Positions 43,125-52,437 of a stretch of DNA of 64,000 nucleotides are shown here, in pieces; the first letter of the stretch is position 1; each line of letters starts with the position of its first letter. The position numbers and the translations under genes are program-made. Origin of the DNA: Salininema proteolyticum (lineage in GTDB: Bacteria; Actinomycetota; Actinomycetes; Mycobacteriales; Micromonosporaceae); the NCBI RefSeq assembly GCF_042685645.1, contig NZ_JBHUNX010000001.1, positions 124,001 to 188,000 on the forward strand. Direction: 5' to 3'. The notes beneath the pieces were generated by a model. The model was not told where the DNA came from. It ran no database searches and saw only the letters and a program-made list of their open reading frames with translations.

Positions 43125-44633
43125 GTGACCGAGCAGAATGAGACTCCTGAAATCGAACAAGACCTTCCCGAGCAGATGAAGATCCGCCGCGACAAGCGCG
43201 ACGAGATCATCGCGGCCGGGAAGAAACCCTACGCGCTCGGCTACCCCAGCACCCACTCCCTGGCCCAGCTCCGCGAGCAGTACGGACACCTGGAGCCCGG
43301 CGAGAGCTCCGGCGACAACGCCTCGACCGTCGGCCGCGTCATCTTCGTGCGCGTCGCCGGCCGCCTGTGCTTCGCGCGGCTCCGCGCCGGCGACGGCACC
43401 GAGTTCCAGGCCATGCTCTCCCAGGGCAAGCTGGGCAAGGAGTCCCTCGGCGACTTCAAGCGCCTGGTCGACATCGGCGACCACATCGGCGTGACCGGAG
43501 AGGTCGTGTCGTCCAAGACCGGCGAGCTGTCGATCATGGCCGAATCCTTCGAGATCACGTCCAAGAGCCTCCGGCCGCTGCCGGTGGCGCACAAGCCGCT
43601 GGCCGAGGAGACGCGCGTCAGGCAGCGCTACGTCGACCTCATCGTGCGCCCCGAGGCCCGCCAGAACGCGCGCAACCGCGCCCAGGTGGTCCGCTCGCTG
43701 CGCGACCAGCTGCACGACGAGGACTTCGTCGAGGTCGAGACGCCGATGCTGCAGGTCCAGCCCGGCGGGGCGACGGCCCGCCCGTTCGTCACGCACATGA
43801 ACGCCTACGACATCGACCTGTACATGCGCATCGCTCCCGAGCTCTATCTCAAGCGCTGCGTGGTGGGCGGGATCGACCGCGTCTTCGAAATCAACCGCAA
43901 TTTCCGCAACGAGGGTGCGGACTCCTCGCATTCGCCCGAATTCGCGATGCTGGAGTCCTACCACGCCTATGGCGACTACCACACCGTAGCGGAATTGACG
44001 CAGCGTCTGATTACCGGCGCCGCCGAATCCGTATTCGGGTCCACGAGCGTCACGCTGACCGACGGCTCCGAATACGATTTGGGCGGGGAATGGAAGCGCA
44101 TCACTCTCTATGGTGCGATTTCCGAGGCCCTCGGCGAGGAGGTCTCCGTGGCCACTCCCTTTGAGAGGCTCAAGGAGATCGCCGAGAAGATCGATCTGGG
44201 CGTGGACCCGGTGTGGAACCACGGCAAGCTCTCCGAGGAGATCTTCGAGCACCTGGTGGCGGACAAGCTCCACGAGCCGACGTTCGTCATGGACTTCCCG
44301 GCCGACACCTCTCCGCTCGTCGCCCCGCACCGGACCGAGCCGGGCCTGACGGAGAAGTGGGACCTGTACGTGCGCGGCTTCGAGCTCGCCACGGGCTATT
44401 CGGAACTGGTCGACCCGGTGATCCAGCGGGAGCGCTTCGAGGAGCAGGCCCGCCTGGCGGCCAAGGGCGACGACGAGGCCATGACCGTCGACGAGGACTT
44501 CCTGCGCGCGATGGAGTACGGCATGCCGCCGACCGGCGGCATGGGCATGGGGCTCGACCGCCTGCTGATGGCCCTGACGGGCCTGGGGATTCGCGAGACG
44601 ATCCTCTTCCCGCTGAACAAGCGGGAGGAATAG
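43125..44633 (+). CDS. lysS: Lysyl-tRNA synthetase, class II
   Basis: 502 residues from GTG 43125. OB-fold anticodon domain (~55-160), then class II motifs: motif 1 region EVETPMLQVQPGG, motif 2 EINRNFRNEG, motif 3 GGMGMGLDRLLMAL. TATCCT at about 43112-43117 just before the GTG looks like a -10 for a leaderless message (inference). Genome also has LysX, whose synthetase half resembles this protein. A good terminator lies 330 bp downstream, after a GC-rich stretch with no supported gene (44634-44966). Confidence 0.96.
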   Translation: MTEQNETPEIEQDLPEQMKIRRDKRDEIIAAGKKPYALGYPSTHSLAQLREQYGHLEPGESSGDNASTVGRVIFVRVAGRLCFARLRAGDGTEFQAMLSQGKLGKESLGDFKRLVDIGDHIGVTGEVVSSKTGELSIMAESFEITSKSLRPLPVAHKPLAEETRVRQRYVDLIVRPEARQNARNRAQVVRSLRDQLHDEDFVEVETPMLQVQPGGATARPFVTHMNAYDIDLYMRIAPELYLKRCVVGGIDRVFEINRNFRNEGADSSHSPEFAMLESYHAYGDYHTVAELTQRLITGAAESVFGSTSVTLTDGSEYDLGGEWKRITLYGAISEALGEEVSVATPFERLKEIAEKIDLGVDPVWNHGKLSEEIFEHLVADKLHEPTFVMDFPADTSPLVAPHRTEPGLTEKWDLYVRGFELATGYSELVDPVIQRERFEEQARLAAKGDDEAMTVDEDFLRAMEYGMPPTGGMGMGLDRLLMALTGLGIRETILFPLNKREE

Positions 44634-44966
44634 CAGAACCCGCTGATCCGGCGGGAAGAACTACGGGGTCCATTGGCCCGGCGGCCGGAGCCGTCGGCCG
44701 AACAGGGGCTCCGGGCGGAACCGCCGGTCCCGAACCGGGATCGGCGACCAGCGGTCACCGGGCGGCGTCGGCCCATTCGGCGTCCGCGCCCCGTCCGGGG
44801 AAGAGCGGCCCTGCCCCGCCGGACAGGCGAGGCGACGGGCCGGGCCGATCGCGGAGGCGGCGCTGGCACAGCGCCCCACCCGCGAATCGGACGGAGGGCC
44901 GACCTCCGATCCCGGAGCGCCGCAGGCGCTCTGGACGGAAGAGTGGGGACCGGCGAACGACCGAGG

Positions 44967-45000
44967 GAAGGCCGGGGGCGTAGGCCCCCGGCCTTCTTTA
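44967..45000 (+). terminator. Hairpin terminator
   Basis: GAAGGCCGGGGGC, loop GTAG, GCCCCCGGCCTTC, then TTTA. A 13-bp perfect stem. Confidence 0.8.
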
Positions 45001-45393
45001 GTATCCGGCGTACACGAGTTCCTTACGGGTCCTGTGCAGAGGCTGCCCCGCGACGACCGTCCAAATAGTAATCAATCCGTCGCTGCTCCTTTCGCGCTCC
45101 CCTTTCCCAAAAGTCATTGAACGATGTCGAAGCGGAAAATCGGAGGGGGTAGAGGAGGCCTCGCGTGTGCACCTAATACGTTGCGAGGCCGCCGGTCCCG
45201 CTGTAGCGGACGGGAATACCCGACCCCAGACAAAGGCGTTCCGAAGGAAGCGGATATCATCCAAAGCAAACAATAAAAATGGCCTCGTGTAATCAGACAA
45301 GGTCCGGTCCGATTTATGGGATTGAACGATGAATTGGGGCGCCTTTTCGGAGACGGCGAATCGGCGCGCTCCGGCCCTTGGAAGGGAAAGAGC
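45001..45393 (+). other. Long 5' region of lsr2
   Basis: About 390 bases with no supported gene. It contains a hairpin GGCCTCGC ... GCGAGGCC around 45158-45192 and an AT-rich run (CAAACAATAAAAATGG) near 45267. This may be the promoter and a structured leader of lsr2, or hold a small RNA. An open frame upstream in phase with lsr2 (from 45316) lacks a ribosome-binding site. Confidence 0.4.
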
Positions 45394-45756
45394 ATGGTTA
45401 AACAACACAAAGTCATTCTCATCGACGACATAGACGGCGGTGAGGGAGACGAGACCGTCCGCTTCGGCATCGACGGTGAGTCCTACGAGATCGATCTTTC
45501 CGCCGCAAACGCCAATGAGCTGCGCAACCTCCTGGCCAAGTACCAGGCGGCCGGCACCCGGCTCGGACGCTACACGGTCGACCCCGGCCGCGGCGCCCGC
45601 CGGCGTGGCAACGCCCGCCGTCAGACCCCGGTCGTGGACCGCGAGCAGAACCGCGCGATCCGCGAATGGGCGGCCAACAAGGGCATGAAGATCGCCCCCC
45701 GCGGCCGCATCCCCGGCGACGTCGTCGCCGCCTACCACGCGGAGAAGAGCTCCTAA
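45394..45756 (+). CDS. lsr2: Lsr2 nucleoid-associated protein
   Basis: 120 residues from ATG 45394, with GAAGGGAAAG upstream. N-terminal dimerisation strands (VILIDDIDGGEGDETVRFGI, YEIDLSAANANELRNLLAKY), a basic linker, then the DNA-binding tail IREWAANKGMKIAPRGRIPG, where the R-G-R AT-hook-like loop enters the minor groove. Lsr2 binds and silences AT-rich DNA, so the AT-rich island at 19.7-26.3 kb is a natural target (inference). Confidence 0.95.
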   Translation: MVKQHKVILIDDIDGGEGDETVRFGIDGESYEIDLSAANANELRNLLAKYQAAGTRLGRYTVDPGRGARRRGNARRQTPVVDREQNRAIREWAANKGMKIAPRGRIPGDVVAAYHAEKSS

Positions 45757-45793
45757 GGGTTCTTCTGCGCAGCGCCACGCGCTCAGGGCTTCC

Positions 45794-45855
45794 GTCCCGG
45801 TCATTGCACGCCCCCGTGTGCGGAGACCGGGACATTGTCTTTTTCGAGGCCGGAA
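45794..45855 (+). terminator. Terminator of lsr2
   Basis: GTCCCGGTC (45794-45802) pairs with GACCGGGAC (45835-45843), with an inner GCAC/GTGC stem, followed by TTGTCTTTTT. One of the few U-rich intrinsic terminators in the window. Confidence 0.85.
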
Positions 45856-46361
45856 GGCCGAGGCGAAGCGGGCCGCCGGGGAGCGGACAGGGAGACGCCG
45901 GGGCGCAGCCGGAGGGGCCTTCCACTTCGGCGCGGCCGGGGGAGTTTGTCGGCGATGTCCTTTTCCCTCTAGTTCTCTATGGGGGCGGCACTGAGAGTGC
46001 CTCAGAGGGCGGCGAGGAGGGCGTCGTGGGCGTTTAGTTCTCTATGGGGACGGCCTATGGGGGCGGCGGGAGGGCGCTGCGGACGTTGTCATTTCGAGGG
46101 CGCGGCTGTACTGTGTCCGGAACGCCGCCCCGCCTCCGGACCGGAACGCCGTCTCCGAACCGGCAGGGGATCCCGGACCCGATCGCCGTCTCCGATCCGG
46201 TGAGGGCTCCCGGACCAAAACGCCGTCACCGAACCGGCGGGGCGCCCGGACCGGAGCGTCCTCTCGAAGAGGGAACCGCCGCGCCCGGGCCGGCGATCGG
46301 CCCCGATCGCCGCGGCGCCACGCCGAGGAAGCCGTTTTCCAAGCTCAGCCGACAGGTGGGG
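45856..46361. repeat. GC-rich non-coding region with 37-bp imperfect tandem repeats
   Basis: At 46141-46252 about three units of ~37 bp share CGCCGTCTCCGA-CCGG and end CCCGGACC. Further up, TTCTCTATGGGG occurs twice, at about 45971 and 46036. No supported gene. The region lies between the lsr2 terminator and the clpC control region. Confidence 0.55.
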
Positions 46362-46382
46362 CTGTTCGCCTCCCGCGAACAG
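46362..46382 (+). promoter_or_regulatory. ClgR-type box upstream of clpC
   Basis: CTGTTCGC-CTCCC-GCGAACAG: a perfect 8-bp inverted repeat with a 5-bp spacer, matching the GTTCGC-N5-GCGAAC pattern known for the actinobacterial activator ClgR at clpC and clpP1P2. It lies about 150 bp before the clpC start. Confidence 0.85.
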
Positions 46383-46529
46383 CACAGCGGCAGATGCTGG
46401 AATTTCGACCTGGGAGGGCTTGTTAAGACCACATGGCACCAGCCAGAACCTCCGCGGGGAGATAAGGTATAGCCATAGGGTCACGGTGCCGCGAATAAGT
46501 TGCCGGGCATGACGAGGAGCTACTAGAAG

Positions 46530-49166
46530 ATGTTTGAACGTTTTACCGACCGGGCACGACGTGTCGTGGTCCTGGCCCAAGAAGAGGCCAGGATGCTCAA
46601 CCACAACTACATCGGCACCGAGCACATCCTCCTGGGCCTCATCCACGAGGGCGAAGGCGTCGCCGCCAAGGCCCTCGAAAGCCTGGGTATCTCCCTTGAG
46701 GGTGTCCGCCAGCAGGTCGAGGAGATCATCGGTCAGGGCCAGCAGGCCCCGTCCGGGCACATCCCCTTCACCCCGCGCGCCCGCAAGGTCTTGGAATACT
46801 CCCTGCGTGAGGCTCTCCAACTGGGCCACAACTACATTGGGACCGAGCACATCCTCCTGGGCCTCATCCGCGAGGGCGAGGGCGTCGCCGCGCAGGTGCT
46901 CATCAAGCTGGGCGCCGACCTCAACCGCGTGCGCCAGCAGGTGCTGCAGCTGCTGTCCGGCTACCAGGGCGGCAAGGAGACCGCCGGAGCCACCGCGGGC
47001 GGTTCGACCGTCGGCGAGGGCCAGCAGTCGGGTTCCCTCGTGTTGGACCAGTTCGGCCGCAACCTGACCCAGGCGGCCAAGGAAGGCAAGCTGGACCCGG
47101 TCATCGGGCGGCAGAAGGAAATCGAGCGCGTCATGCAGGTGCTCTCCCGCCGCTCGAAGAACAACCCGGTCCTCATCGGCGAGCCGGGCGTCGGAAAGAC
47201 CGCCGCCGTCGAGGGACTGGCCCAGGCCATCACCAAGGGCGAAGTGCCCGAGACGCTGAAGGACAAACAGCTCTACACGCTGGACCTCGGCGCGCTCGTG
47301 GCCGGATCCCGCTACCGCGGTGACTTCGAAGAGCGCCTGAAGAAGGTCCTCAAGGAGATCAAGACCCGCGGCGACATCATCCTGTTCATCGACGAGATCC
47401 ACACGCTCGTCGGAGCGGGGGCCGCCGAGGGCGCCATAGACGCCGCCAGCATCCTCAAGCCGATGCTCGCCCGCGGCGAACTCCAGACCATCGGCGCGAC
47501 CACGCTCGACGAGTACCGCAAGTACCTCGAGAAGGACGCCGCCCTGGAGCGCCGCTTCCAGCCGATCCAGGTGGCCGAGCCGACGCTCGCGCACACCATC
47601 GAGATCCTCAAGGGCCTGCGCGACCGCTACGAGGCCCACCACCGCGTCACCATCACCGACGCGGCGCTGGTCCAGGCCGCCACGCTGGCCGACCGCTACA
47701 TCAGCGACCGGTACCTGCCGGACAAGGCCATCGACCTCATCGACGAGGCCGGCGCCCGCATGCGCATCCGCCGTATGACCGCGCCGCCGGACCTCCGCGA
47801 GATCGACGAGGAGATCGCCGAGACCCGCCGCGAGAAGGAGTCCGCGATCGACGCGCAGGACTTCGAGGCCGCCGCCCGCCTGCGCGACAGCGAGAAGCAG
47901 CTGCAGGACAAGCGGTCCGAGCGCGAGCGCGAGTGGAAGGCCGGAGACCTCGACCAGGTGGCCGAGGTCGACGAGGAGATGATCTCCGAGGTCCTCGCCA
48001 ACTGGACGGGCATCCCGGTCTACAAGCTGACCGAGGAGGAGACCACCCGACTGCTCCGCATGGAAGACGAGCTGCACAAGCGGATCGTCGGCCAGCGGGA
48101 CGCCGTCAAGGCCGTCTCCCAGGCCATCCGCCGCACGCGCGCCGGTCTGAAGGACCCGAAGCGCCCGTCGGGCTCGTTCATCTTCGCCGGCCCGTCCGGT
48201 GTCGGTAAGACCGAGCTGGCCAAGGCGCTGGCCGAGTTCCTCTTCGGTTCCGAGGAGTCGCTCATCCAGCTGGACATGTCCGAGTTCCACGACCGCTACA
48301 CGGTCTCGCGACTGGTCGGCGCGCCTCCCGGGTACGTCGGCTACGACGAGGGCGGGCAGCTCACCGAGAAGGTGCGCCGCAAGCCGTTCTCCGTGGTCCT
48401 GTTCGACGAGATCGAGAAGGCCCACCCGGACGTGTTCAACACGCTCCTGCAGATCCTCGAGGACGGCCGCCTCACCGACGGCCAGGGCCGGATCGTGGAC
48501 TTCAAGAACACCGTCCTCATCCTCACCACCAACCTGGGCTCGCGCGACGTCGGCAAGGCCGTCACGCTCGGCTTCCAGTCCGGCGAGAGCGATGACGACG
48601 ACTACGAGCGCATGAAGAACAAGGTCTCCGACGAGCTGAAGAACCACTTCCGTCCGGAGTTCCTGAACCGTATCGACGACACGATCGTGTTCCCGAAGCT
48701 CTCGGAGGACGAGATCACCGAGATCGTCGACCTCATGATCCTGCGCATCGAGGAGCAGCTGCACAACCGCGACATGGCGATCGAGCTGACCGACAACGCG
48801 AAGCTCTACCTCGGGCACAAGGGCTACGACCCGGTGCTCGGCGCCCGTCCGCTGCGCCGCACGATCCAGCGCGAGATCGAGGACATCCTGTCGGAGAAGA
48901 TCCTCTTCGGAGAGATCCACGCCGGCCAGATCGTCATCGTCGACGTGGACGGCGACCCCAAGGACATCGAGAAGACGCAGCTCACCTTCCGCGGGGACGA
49001 CAAGCCGGACACCGACGAGGTCGTCACGGACGTGGTCGAGGCTCTGAGCCACACGTCGGCTCCGAAGTCGCCGGGCGCCGGCGGGGGCACCATGCCGCCG
49101 CCGAAGGGCTCCGGCGGGTCCGGGTCCGGTCCGCGAGGCGGGATGAGCGGCCAGGGCAGCGCTTAA
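46530..49166 (+). CDS. clpC: ATP-dependent Clp protease ATPase subunit ClpC
   Basis: 878 residues. N-terminal double Clp repeat (MLNHNYIGTEHILLGLI and LGHNYIGTEHILLGLI), AAA1 Walker A GEPGVGKTA, a UVR/middle region (~420-460), AAA2 Walker A GPSGVGKTE with Walker B VVLFDEIEKAH, and a Gly/Ser-rich C-terminal tail. Slightly longer than most ClpC because of the tail. Unfolds substrates for ClpP1P2. The ClgR box upstream implies stress control. Confidence 0.97.
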   Translation: MFERFTDRARRVVVLAQEEARMLNHNYIGTEHILLGLIHEGEGVAAKALESLGISLEGVRQQVEEIIGQGQQAPSGHIPFTPRARKVLEYSLREALQLGHNYIGTEHILLGLIREGEGVAAQVLIKLGADLNRVRQQVLQLLSGYQGGKETAGATAGGSTVGEGQQSGSLVLDQFGRNLTQAAKEGKLDPVIGRQKEIERVMQVLSRRSKNNPVLIGEPGVGKTAAVEGLAQAITKGEVPETLKDKQLYTLDLGALVAGSRYRGDFEERLKKVLKEIKTRGDIILFIDEIHTLVGAGAAEGAIDAASILKPMLARGELQTIGATTLDEYRKYLEKDAALERRFQPIQVAEPTLAHTIEILKGLRDRYEAHHRVTITDAALVQAATLADRYISDRYLPDKAIDLIDEAGARMRIRRMTAPPDLREIDEEIAETRREKESAIDAQDFEAAARLRDSEKQLQDKRSEREREWKAGDLDQVAEVDEEMISEVLANWTGIPVYKLTEEETTRLLRMEDELHKRIVGQRDAVKAVSQAIRRTRAGLKDPKRPSGSFIFAGPSGVGKTELAKALAEFLFGSEESLIQLDMSEFHDRYTVSRLVGAPPGYVGYDEGGQLTEKVRRKPFSVVLFDEIEKAHPDVFNTLLQILEDGRLTDGQGRIVDFKNTVLILTTNLGSRDVGKAVTLGFQSGESDDDDYERMKNKVSDELKNHFRPEFLNRIDDTIVFPKLSEDEITEIVDLMILRIEEQLHNRDMAIELTDNAKLYLGHKGYDPVLGARPLRRTIQREIEDILSEKILFGEIHAGQIVIVDVDGDPKDIEKTQLTFRGDDKPDTDEVVTDVVEALSHTSAPKSPGAGGGTMPPPKGSGGSGSGPRGGMSGQGSA

Positions 49167-49230
49167 CGGCGCGGCCGCGCCGAGGTTCGCACACGGTGCG
49201 GGCCTTGCCGCATAGCCTTCAACGGCTTTG

Positions 49231-49270
49231 AAAGGGGGCCCGGTGGTCGAAAGACCGCCGGGCCCCCTTT
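49231..49270. terminator. Terminator of clpC
   Basis: AAAGGGGGCCCGGTGGTC, loop GAAA, GACCGCCGGGCCCCCTTT: an 18-bp stem with one G-U pair. It works on either strand and may also stop the convergent lipoprotein operon. The next 230 bases hold no supported gene. Confidence 0.85.
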
Positions 49271-49502
49271 CGCGTACTCAAGTCAACGTCCAAATCCCGG
49301 CTCGGGCCTATGTCAATGCCCGTCAAGCTCGAGGCCGGGCTCAGGCGCAGGCTGAAGTCGAAGCCCAGCCCATGTTCATGTCCGACCCCGAGTTCGGGGC
49401 CACGTTCGGGTCCGAACCCATGGCTCACCTCGTGCCGGATCTCCATGAGGCGAGGGTCCGGGCGTGCGAGAGCGGCGGCCGGAGACGGCCGCGCGCGGGG
49501 CC

Positions 49503-50087
49503 TCAGGCCTCCATCAGGTTGGTGACCGTGTAGGTGAAGACGGTGGTGGTGCCCTCGACGGGCGGCAAGGTCGCCCGGGCGGTGTGGCAGACCATCCGCT
49601 CGGTGTCGAAGAGCAGTTCGAGGCGGCGGCCGTCGGGCAGGGCGATCCCGCTGTACGGCGACGGTTCGTTGCCCAGGGGCGTCGCATCTATGTGGACCTC
49701 GCCGTCCTGGGGCGCGGCGATGGAGGCGATCTCCAGCCGTGAGAGGAGCTCGGCCGGGCGCAGCATCTCGACGAGCCACGTGTCCACGACGCCGATCCAG
49801 CTGTAGAAGAAGAGCGGGTCGTCGGGTTCCTCGCCGGAGGGGACGGGCGTGGTGGAGGTCCGGCCCGCCATGCTGAAGTCCAGGGTGATGCCGTCGCAGT
49901 ACTGGACGGTCGTCTCGCCGTCCGACTCGACCTCGTAGCGCCACCGGGTCAGGTCCGAGGCGCGCAGGTCGTGGCGCGAGCGGCGGTACACGGTGTCGGC
50001 GCCGTCCGACGCGGTCAGCGTCGCCGAAGCGTCGCCCACGGCGGTCCTCGCCAGCGAGGCGAACCAGTTCGTCGAGGCGGAGTCCAT
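49503..50087 (-). CDS. Hypothetical protein coupled to a lipoprotein
   Basis: 194 residues from ATG 50087, whose first base overlaps the upstream lipoprotein stop (TGATG), with GGAGGGGG upstream. Mixed alpha/beta, no signal peptide or TM. Notable segments: YEVESDGETTVQYCDGITLD, LFFYSWIGVVDTWLVEML, FDTERMVCHTARATL. It looks like a soluble domain partner of the lipoprotein. No family recognised. Confidence 0.6.
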   Translation of the reverse strand: MDSASTNWFASLARTAVGDASATLTASDGADTVYRRSRHDLRASDLTRWRYEVESDGETTVQYCDGITLDFSMAGRTSTTPVPSGEEPDDPLFFYSWIGVVDTWLVEMLRPAELLSRLEIASIAAPQDGEVHIDATPLGNEPSPYSGIALPDGRRLELLFDTERMVCHTARATLPPVEGTTTVFTYTVTNLMEA

Positions 50088-50704
50088 CAGCCCCCTCCGT
50101 CCATTCCATCGAGTCGGATCACCCACGATGCTGACACGATCTCCGGATCGGCGCGGCTCTGATCCTCGACGGGAGCCTTCCAGGCGGCGTGGAGGACGAA
50201 ATGATCACCCGCCCGTGGAAGCGGGTCGACGGTGACGGTGATGTCCTCCTCCCCGTCGCCCTCGCGGCTGCAGGGAAGGTCCGGGTCGTTCCATCCGCAG
50301 ATCGTCTCCGTGCCCTCCTCCTCGGCGGGAATGCCGTTGGAGTCCACGCCCGGGTACTGGTAGACGACGACGCGGACGGGGACCTGCGGCGTGGAGAAGG
50401 AGAAGTCGAGCGACCCGCGCGGCGCGGCGGCGCTGGGCCAGCGCAGACTCGCGGGAGCCTCCAGGGCGGTGCCGGAACCGGGGTTCCAGTCGGCGGCGAT
50501 GAGCCGCGCGCGTGCTGTCCCCTCGGGCGTCCCAACGTGGAGGTCCGGCGGGTTCCGGGGAGCGTCCACCATCGAGTCGGGAAGGTAGGGCATGATGCCG
50601 CCGCGCGAACCGTCCGGTTCGGACGCGGCGGACTCGCAGGCGGTCAAGGCCAGGACGGCCGCGGCCGCCGACGCGAGGCGGGCGGAGGCCGAACCCCTCC
50701 TCAT
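50087..50704 (-). CDS. Lipoprotein displaced from its upstream region by tnpB element 2
   Basis: 205 residues from ATG 50704. Signal peptide with lipobox LTAC (VLALTACESAAS). A beta-rich domain follows (LDFSFSTPQVPVRVVVYQYP, DFVLHAAWKAP-like end) with a Cys pair ETICGWNDPDLPCSRE. The ATG lies in the target TCAT of tnpB copy 2, so everything 5' of the start codon is now element sequence. The original upstream sequence, with GGAGAG, is on the far side at 52122 onward. Expression is doubtful unless an element promoter reads out. Confidence 0.65.
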   Translation of the reverse strand: MRRGSASARLASAAAAVLALTACESAASEPDGSRGGIMPYLPDSMVDAPRNPPDLHVGTPEGTARARLIAADWNPGSGTALEAPASLRWPSAAAPRGSLDFSFSTPQVPVRVVVYQYPGVDSNGIPAEEEGTETICGWNDPDLPCSREGDGEEDITVTVDPLPRAGDHFVLHAAWKAPVEDQSRADPEIVSASWVIRLDGMDGGG

Positions 50705-52121
50705 CGGACACCGCCGTGGATACTCCGGCTTTCAGGCTGGAGAGGAATCGGCGCTTTAGAGGCTGGCCTGGTTCCCGATTGTGCTTGTCGGACCTTCGGT
50801 CTATAGTTGTTGGCGTGCATCTGAGGTACTCCTATCGGATCTATCCGACCGCGCCGCAACGCAGGGCGTTGGCGCGGACGTTCGGGTGTGTGCGGACGGT
50901 GTACAACGACGCCATAGCGGCCCGCAAGGCTGCCTACGCCGCCGGGGAGAAATACCCGATCACGGTCGCCCTCGCAAAGTCTCTGATCACCGAGGCAAAG
51001 AAAACCCCGGAACGCGCCTGGCTGTCCGAAGTATCGGTGGTGCCTCTGCAACAGGTGTTGCGGCATTGCGACCGGGCGTACCGGAACTTCTTCGACTCCC
51101 TCAATGGGAAACGACAGGGGCCGCGTGTGGGGCCGCCTCGGTTCAAACGTCGGACGGGAACGCAGACGGCGGAGTACACGCGGCGCGGGTTCTCGGTCAA
51201 AGACAACGGACGCCTGTACATCGCGAAGGTTGGAGACCTCCGTGTCGCCTGGTCGCGGGAACTGCCCTCCGACCCGTCCTCCGTAACGGTCGTCAAGACC
51301 CCGACCGGGAAGTACTTCGCGTCGTTCGTAGTCGCGGTGGAGGACGAAACGGACTTCCTTGACCCGCTTCCCGACGGTGCCGAGACCGGGATCGACCTGG
51401 GGCTCAAGTCGTTCGCCGTTTTGCGGGGCGGGAAGACCATCGAGAACCCGAGGTTCTTCCGCCGACTGGAACGGAAGCTCAAGAAAGCACAGCGGTCGCT
51501 CTCTCGCAAGGAGAAGGGCTCGGCCAACCGCGCCAAGGCACGCCTTAAGGTCGCGCGGGTCCACGAGAAGATCAAGAACTCCCGTTCGGACTGGATCGAC
51601 AAGCAGGTTAAGCAGATCGTCAGCGAGAGCCAAGCTGTGTATTGCGAGGACTTGAATGTCACAGGGCTCGTCCGAGGGCGTGCCGCGAAGTCGATAGCGG
51701 ACGCGAGCTTCGGCATGTTCCTCACCCGCCTGGAGTCTAAAGCGGCCCGCGCGGGTCGCGTGTTCGTGCGCGTGGACAGGTTCTTCCCCTCTACTCGGCT
51801 GTGCTCCGACTGCGGGGCGTTGACTGGACCCTCCGGTTTGGAGGGGCTCACAGTGCGCCATTGGGAATGCGGGTGCGGGGCTGTTCATGACCGGGACGCG
51901 AACGCCGAAATCAACATTCGCCGCGAAGGCCGACGCCTCGCGGCCCAAGCCGCCGCAGGGCATGCGGAGGCTCAAAACGCGTGTGGACAGCATGTAAGAC
52001 CGGACATGTCCGGCAGCGTTGGAAACTCCCGTCCGGGAAAGAAGCACGAACCCTCCTGTATGAGTCCTACGGGGCTTTAGCCGGGAATCCCCGTCCCCTT
52101 TCAGGGCGGGGAGGATGTCAA
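50705..52121 (+). mobile_element. tnpB-only IS200/IS605-type element, copy 2 (uninterrupted)
   Basis: Target TCAT at 50701-50704, right end TGTCAA at 52116-52121. The left hairpin is CTCCGGCT-TTCA-GGCTGGAG, paired through G-U wobbles where copy 1 has Watson-Crick pairs. The right hairpin is intact (CCCCGTCCCC-TTTCA-GGGCGGGG). No MITE. This is the only one of the three copies with both ends whole, so it is the best candidate for a working TnpB-omegaRNA system. Confidence 0.88.
50815..52080 (+). CDS. tnpB: RNA-guided nuclease TnpB, copy 2
   Basis: 421 residues from GTG 50815. RuvC acidic residues Asp194 (TGIDLG), Glu278 (YCEDLN) and Asp361 (HDRDAN) and the CSDCG ... WECGCG zinc module are intact. 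Nearly identical to copy 1 except for a ~115-bp tract (about 50950-51070) where I count about 30 differences, mostly synonymous. The omegaRNA should come from the 3' end through TGTCAA, with the guide read from the flank beginning GGAAATCCGG. Confidence 0.94.
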   Translation: MHLRYSYRIYPTAPQRRALARTFGCVRTVYNDAIAARKAAYAAGEKYPITVALAKSLITEAKKTPERAWLSEVSVVPLQQVLRHCDRAYRNFFDSLNGKRQGPRVGPPRFKRRTGTQTAEYTRRGFSVKDNGRLYIAKVGDLRVAWSRELPSDPSSVTVVKTPTGKYFASFVVAVEDETDFLDPLPDGAETGIDLGLKSFAVLRGGKTIENPRFFRRLERKLKKAQRSLSRKEKGSANRAKARLKVARVHEKIKNSRSDWIDKQVKQIVSESQAVYCEDLNVTGLVRGRAAKSIADASFGMFLTRLESKAARAGRVFVRVDRFFPSTRLCSDCGALTGPSGLEGLTVRHWECGCGAVHDRDANAEINIRREGRRLAAQAAAGHAEAQNACGQHVRPDMSGSVGNSRPGKKHEPSCMSPTGL

Positions 52122-52313
52122 GGAAATCCGGTTCGCTCTCCGCACGTGCCTCTCTCCTCGAACGCCCGCAGAATGACGGGAATGGATGTCGGGATTCGAC
52201 CATCCTAGGGTCGGCGGGGAGCAAGTGGAGGGCGCACGGCGTGCCCGAAAGGGCGGATAGGCGACACTATCGGTATAGGAGGGGAGTGTGCTGCGCAGGG
52301 CCGACCGTCGCGG

Positions 52314-52398
52314 AGGGACTCCGGGGACTCCGGGGACTCCGGGGACTCCGGGGACTCCGGGGACTCCGGGGACTCCGGGGACTCCGGGGACTCCGGGG
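52314..52398. repeat. 9-bp minisatellite, about nine units
   Basis: The unit GGACTCCGG is repeated in perfect tandem about nine times. It lies between tnpB copy 2 and the 3' end of the histidine kinase gene. Translation in one frame gives a meaningless G-L-R repeat, so it is not coding. Confidence 0.9.
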
Positions 52399-52437
52399 GC
52401 TCGGTCGACAGTCGGACCAGGCGGCGGAACCGAGGGG

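Noticed and set aside
46089..49052. 987-aa minus-strand frame over clpC
   Set aside because: Antisense shadow of clpC; no motifs and no start signal.
52314..52398. Tandem repeat as a possible CRISPR array
   Set aside because: Units are 9 bp with no spacers and no cas genes nearby.
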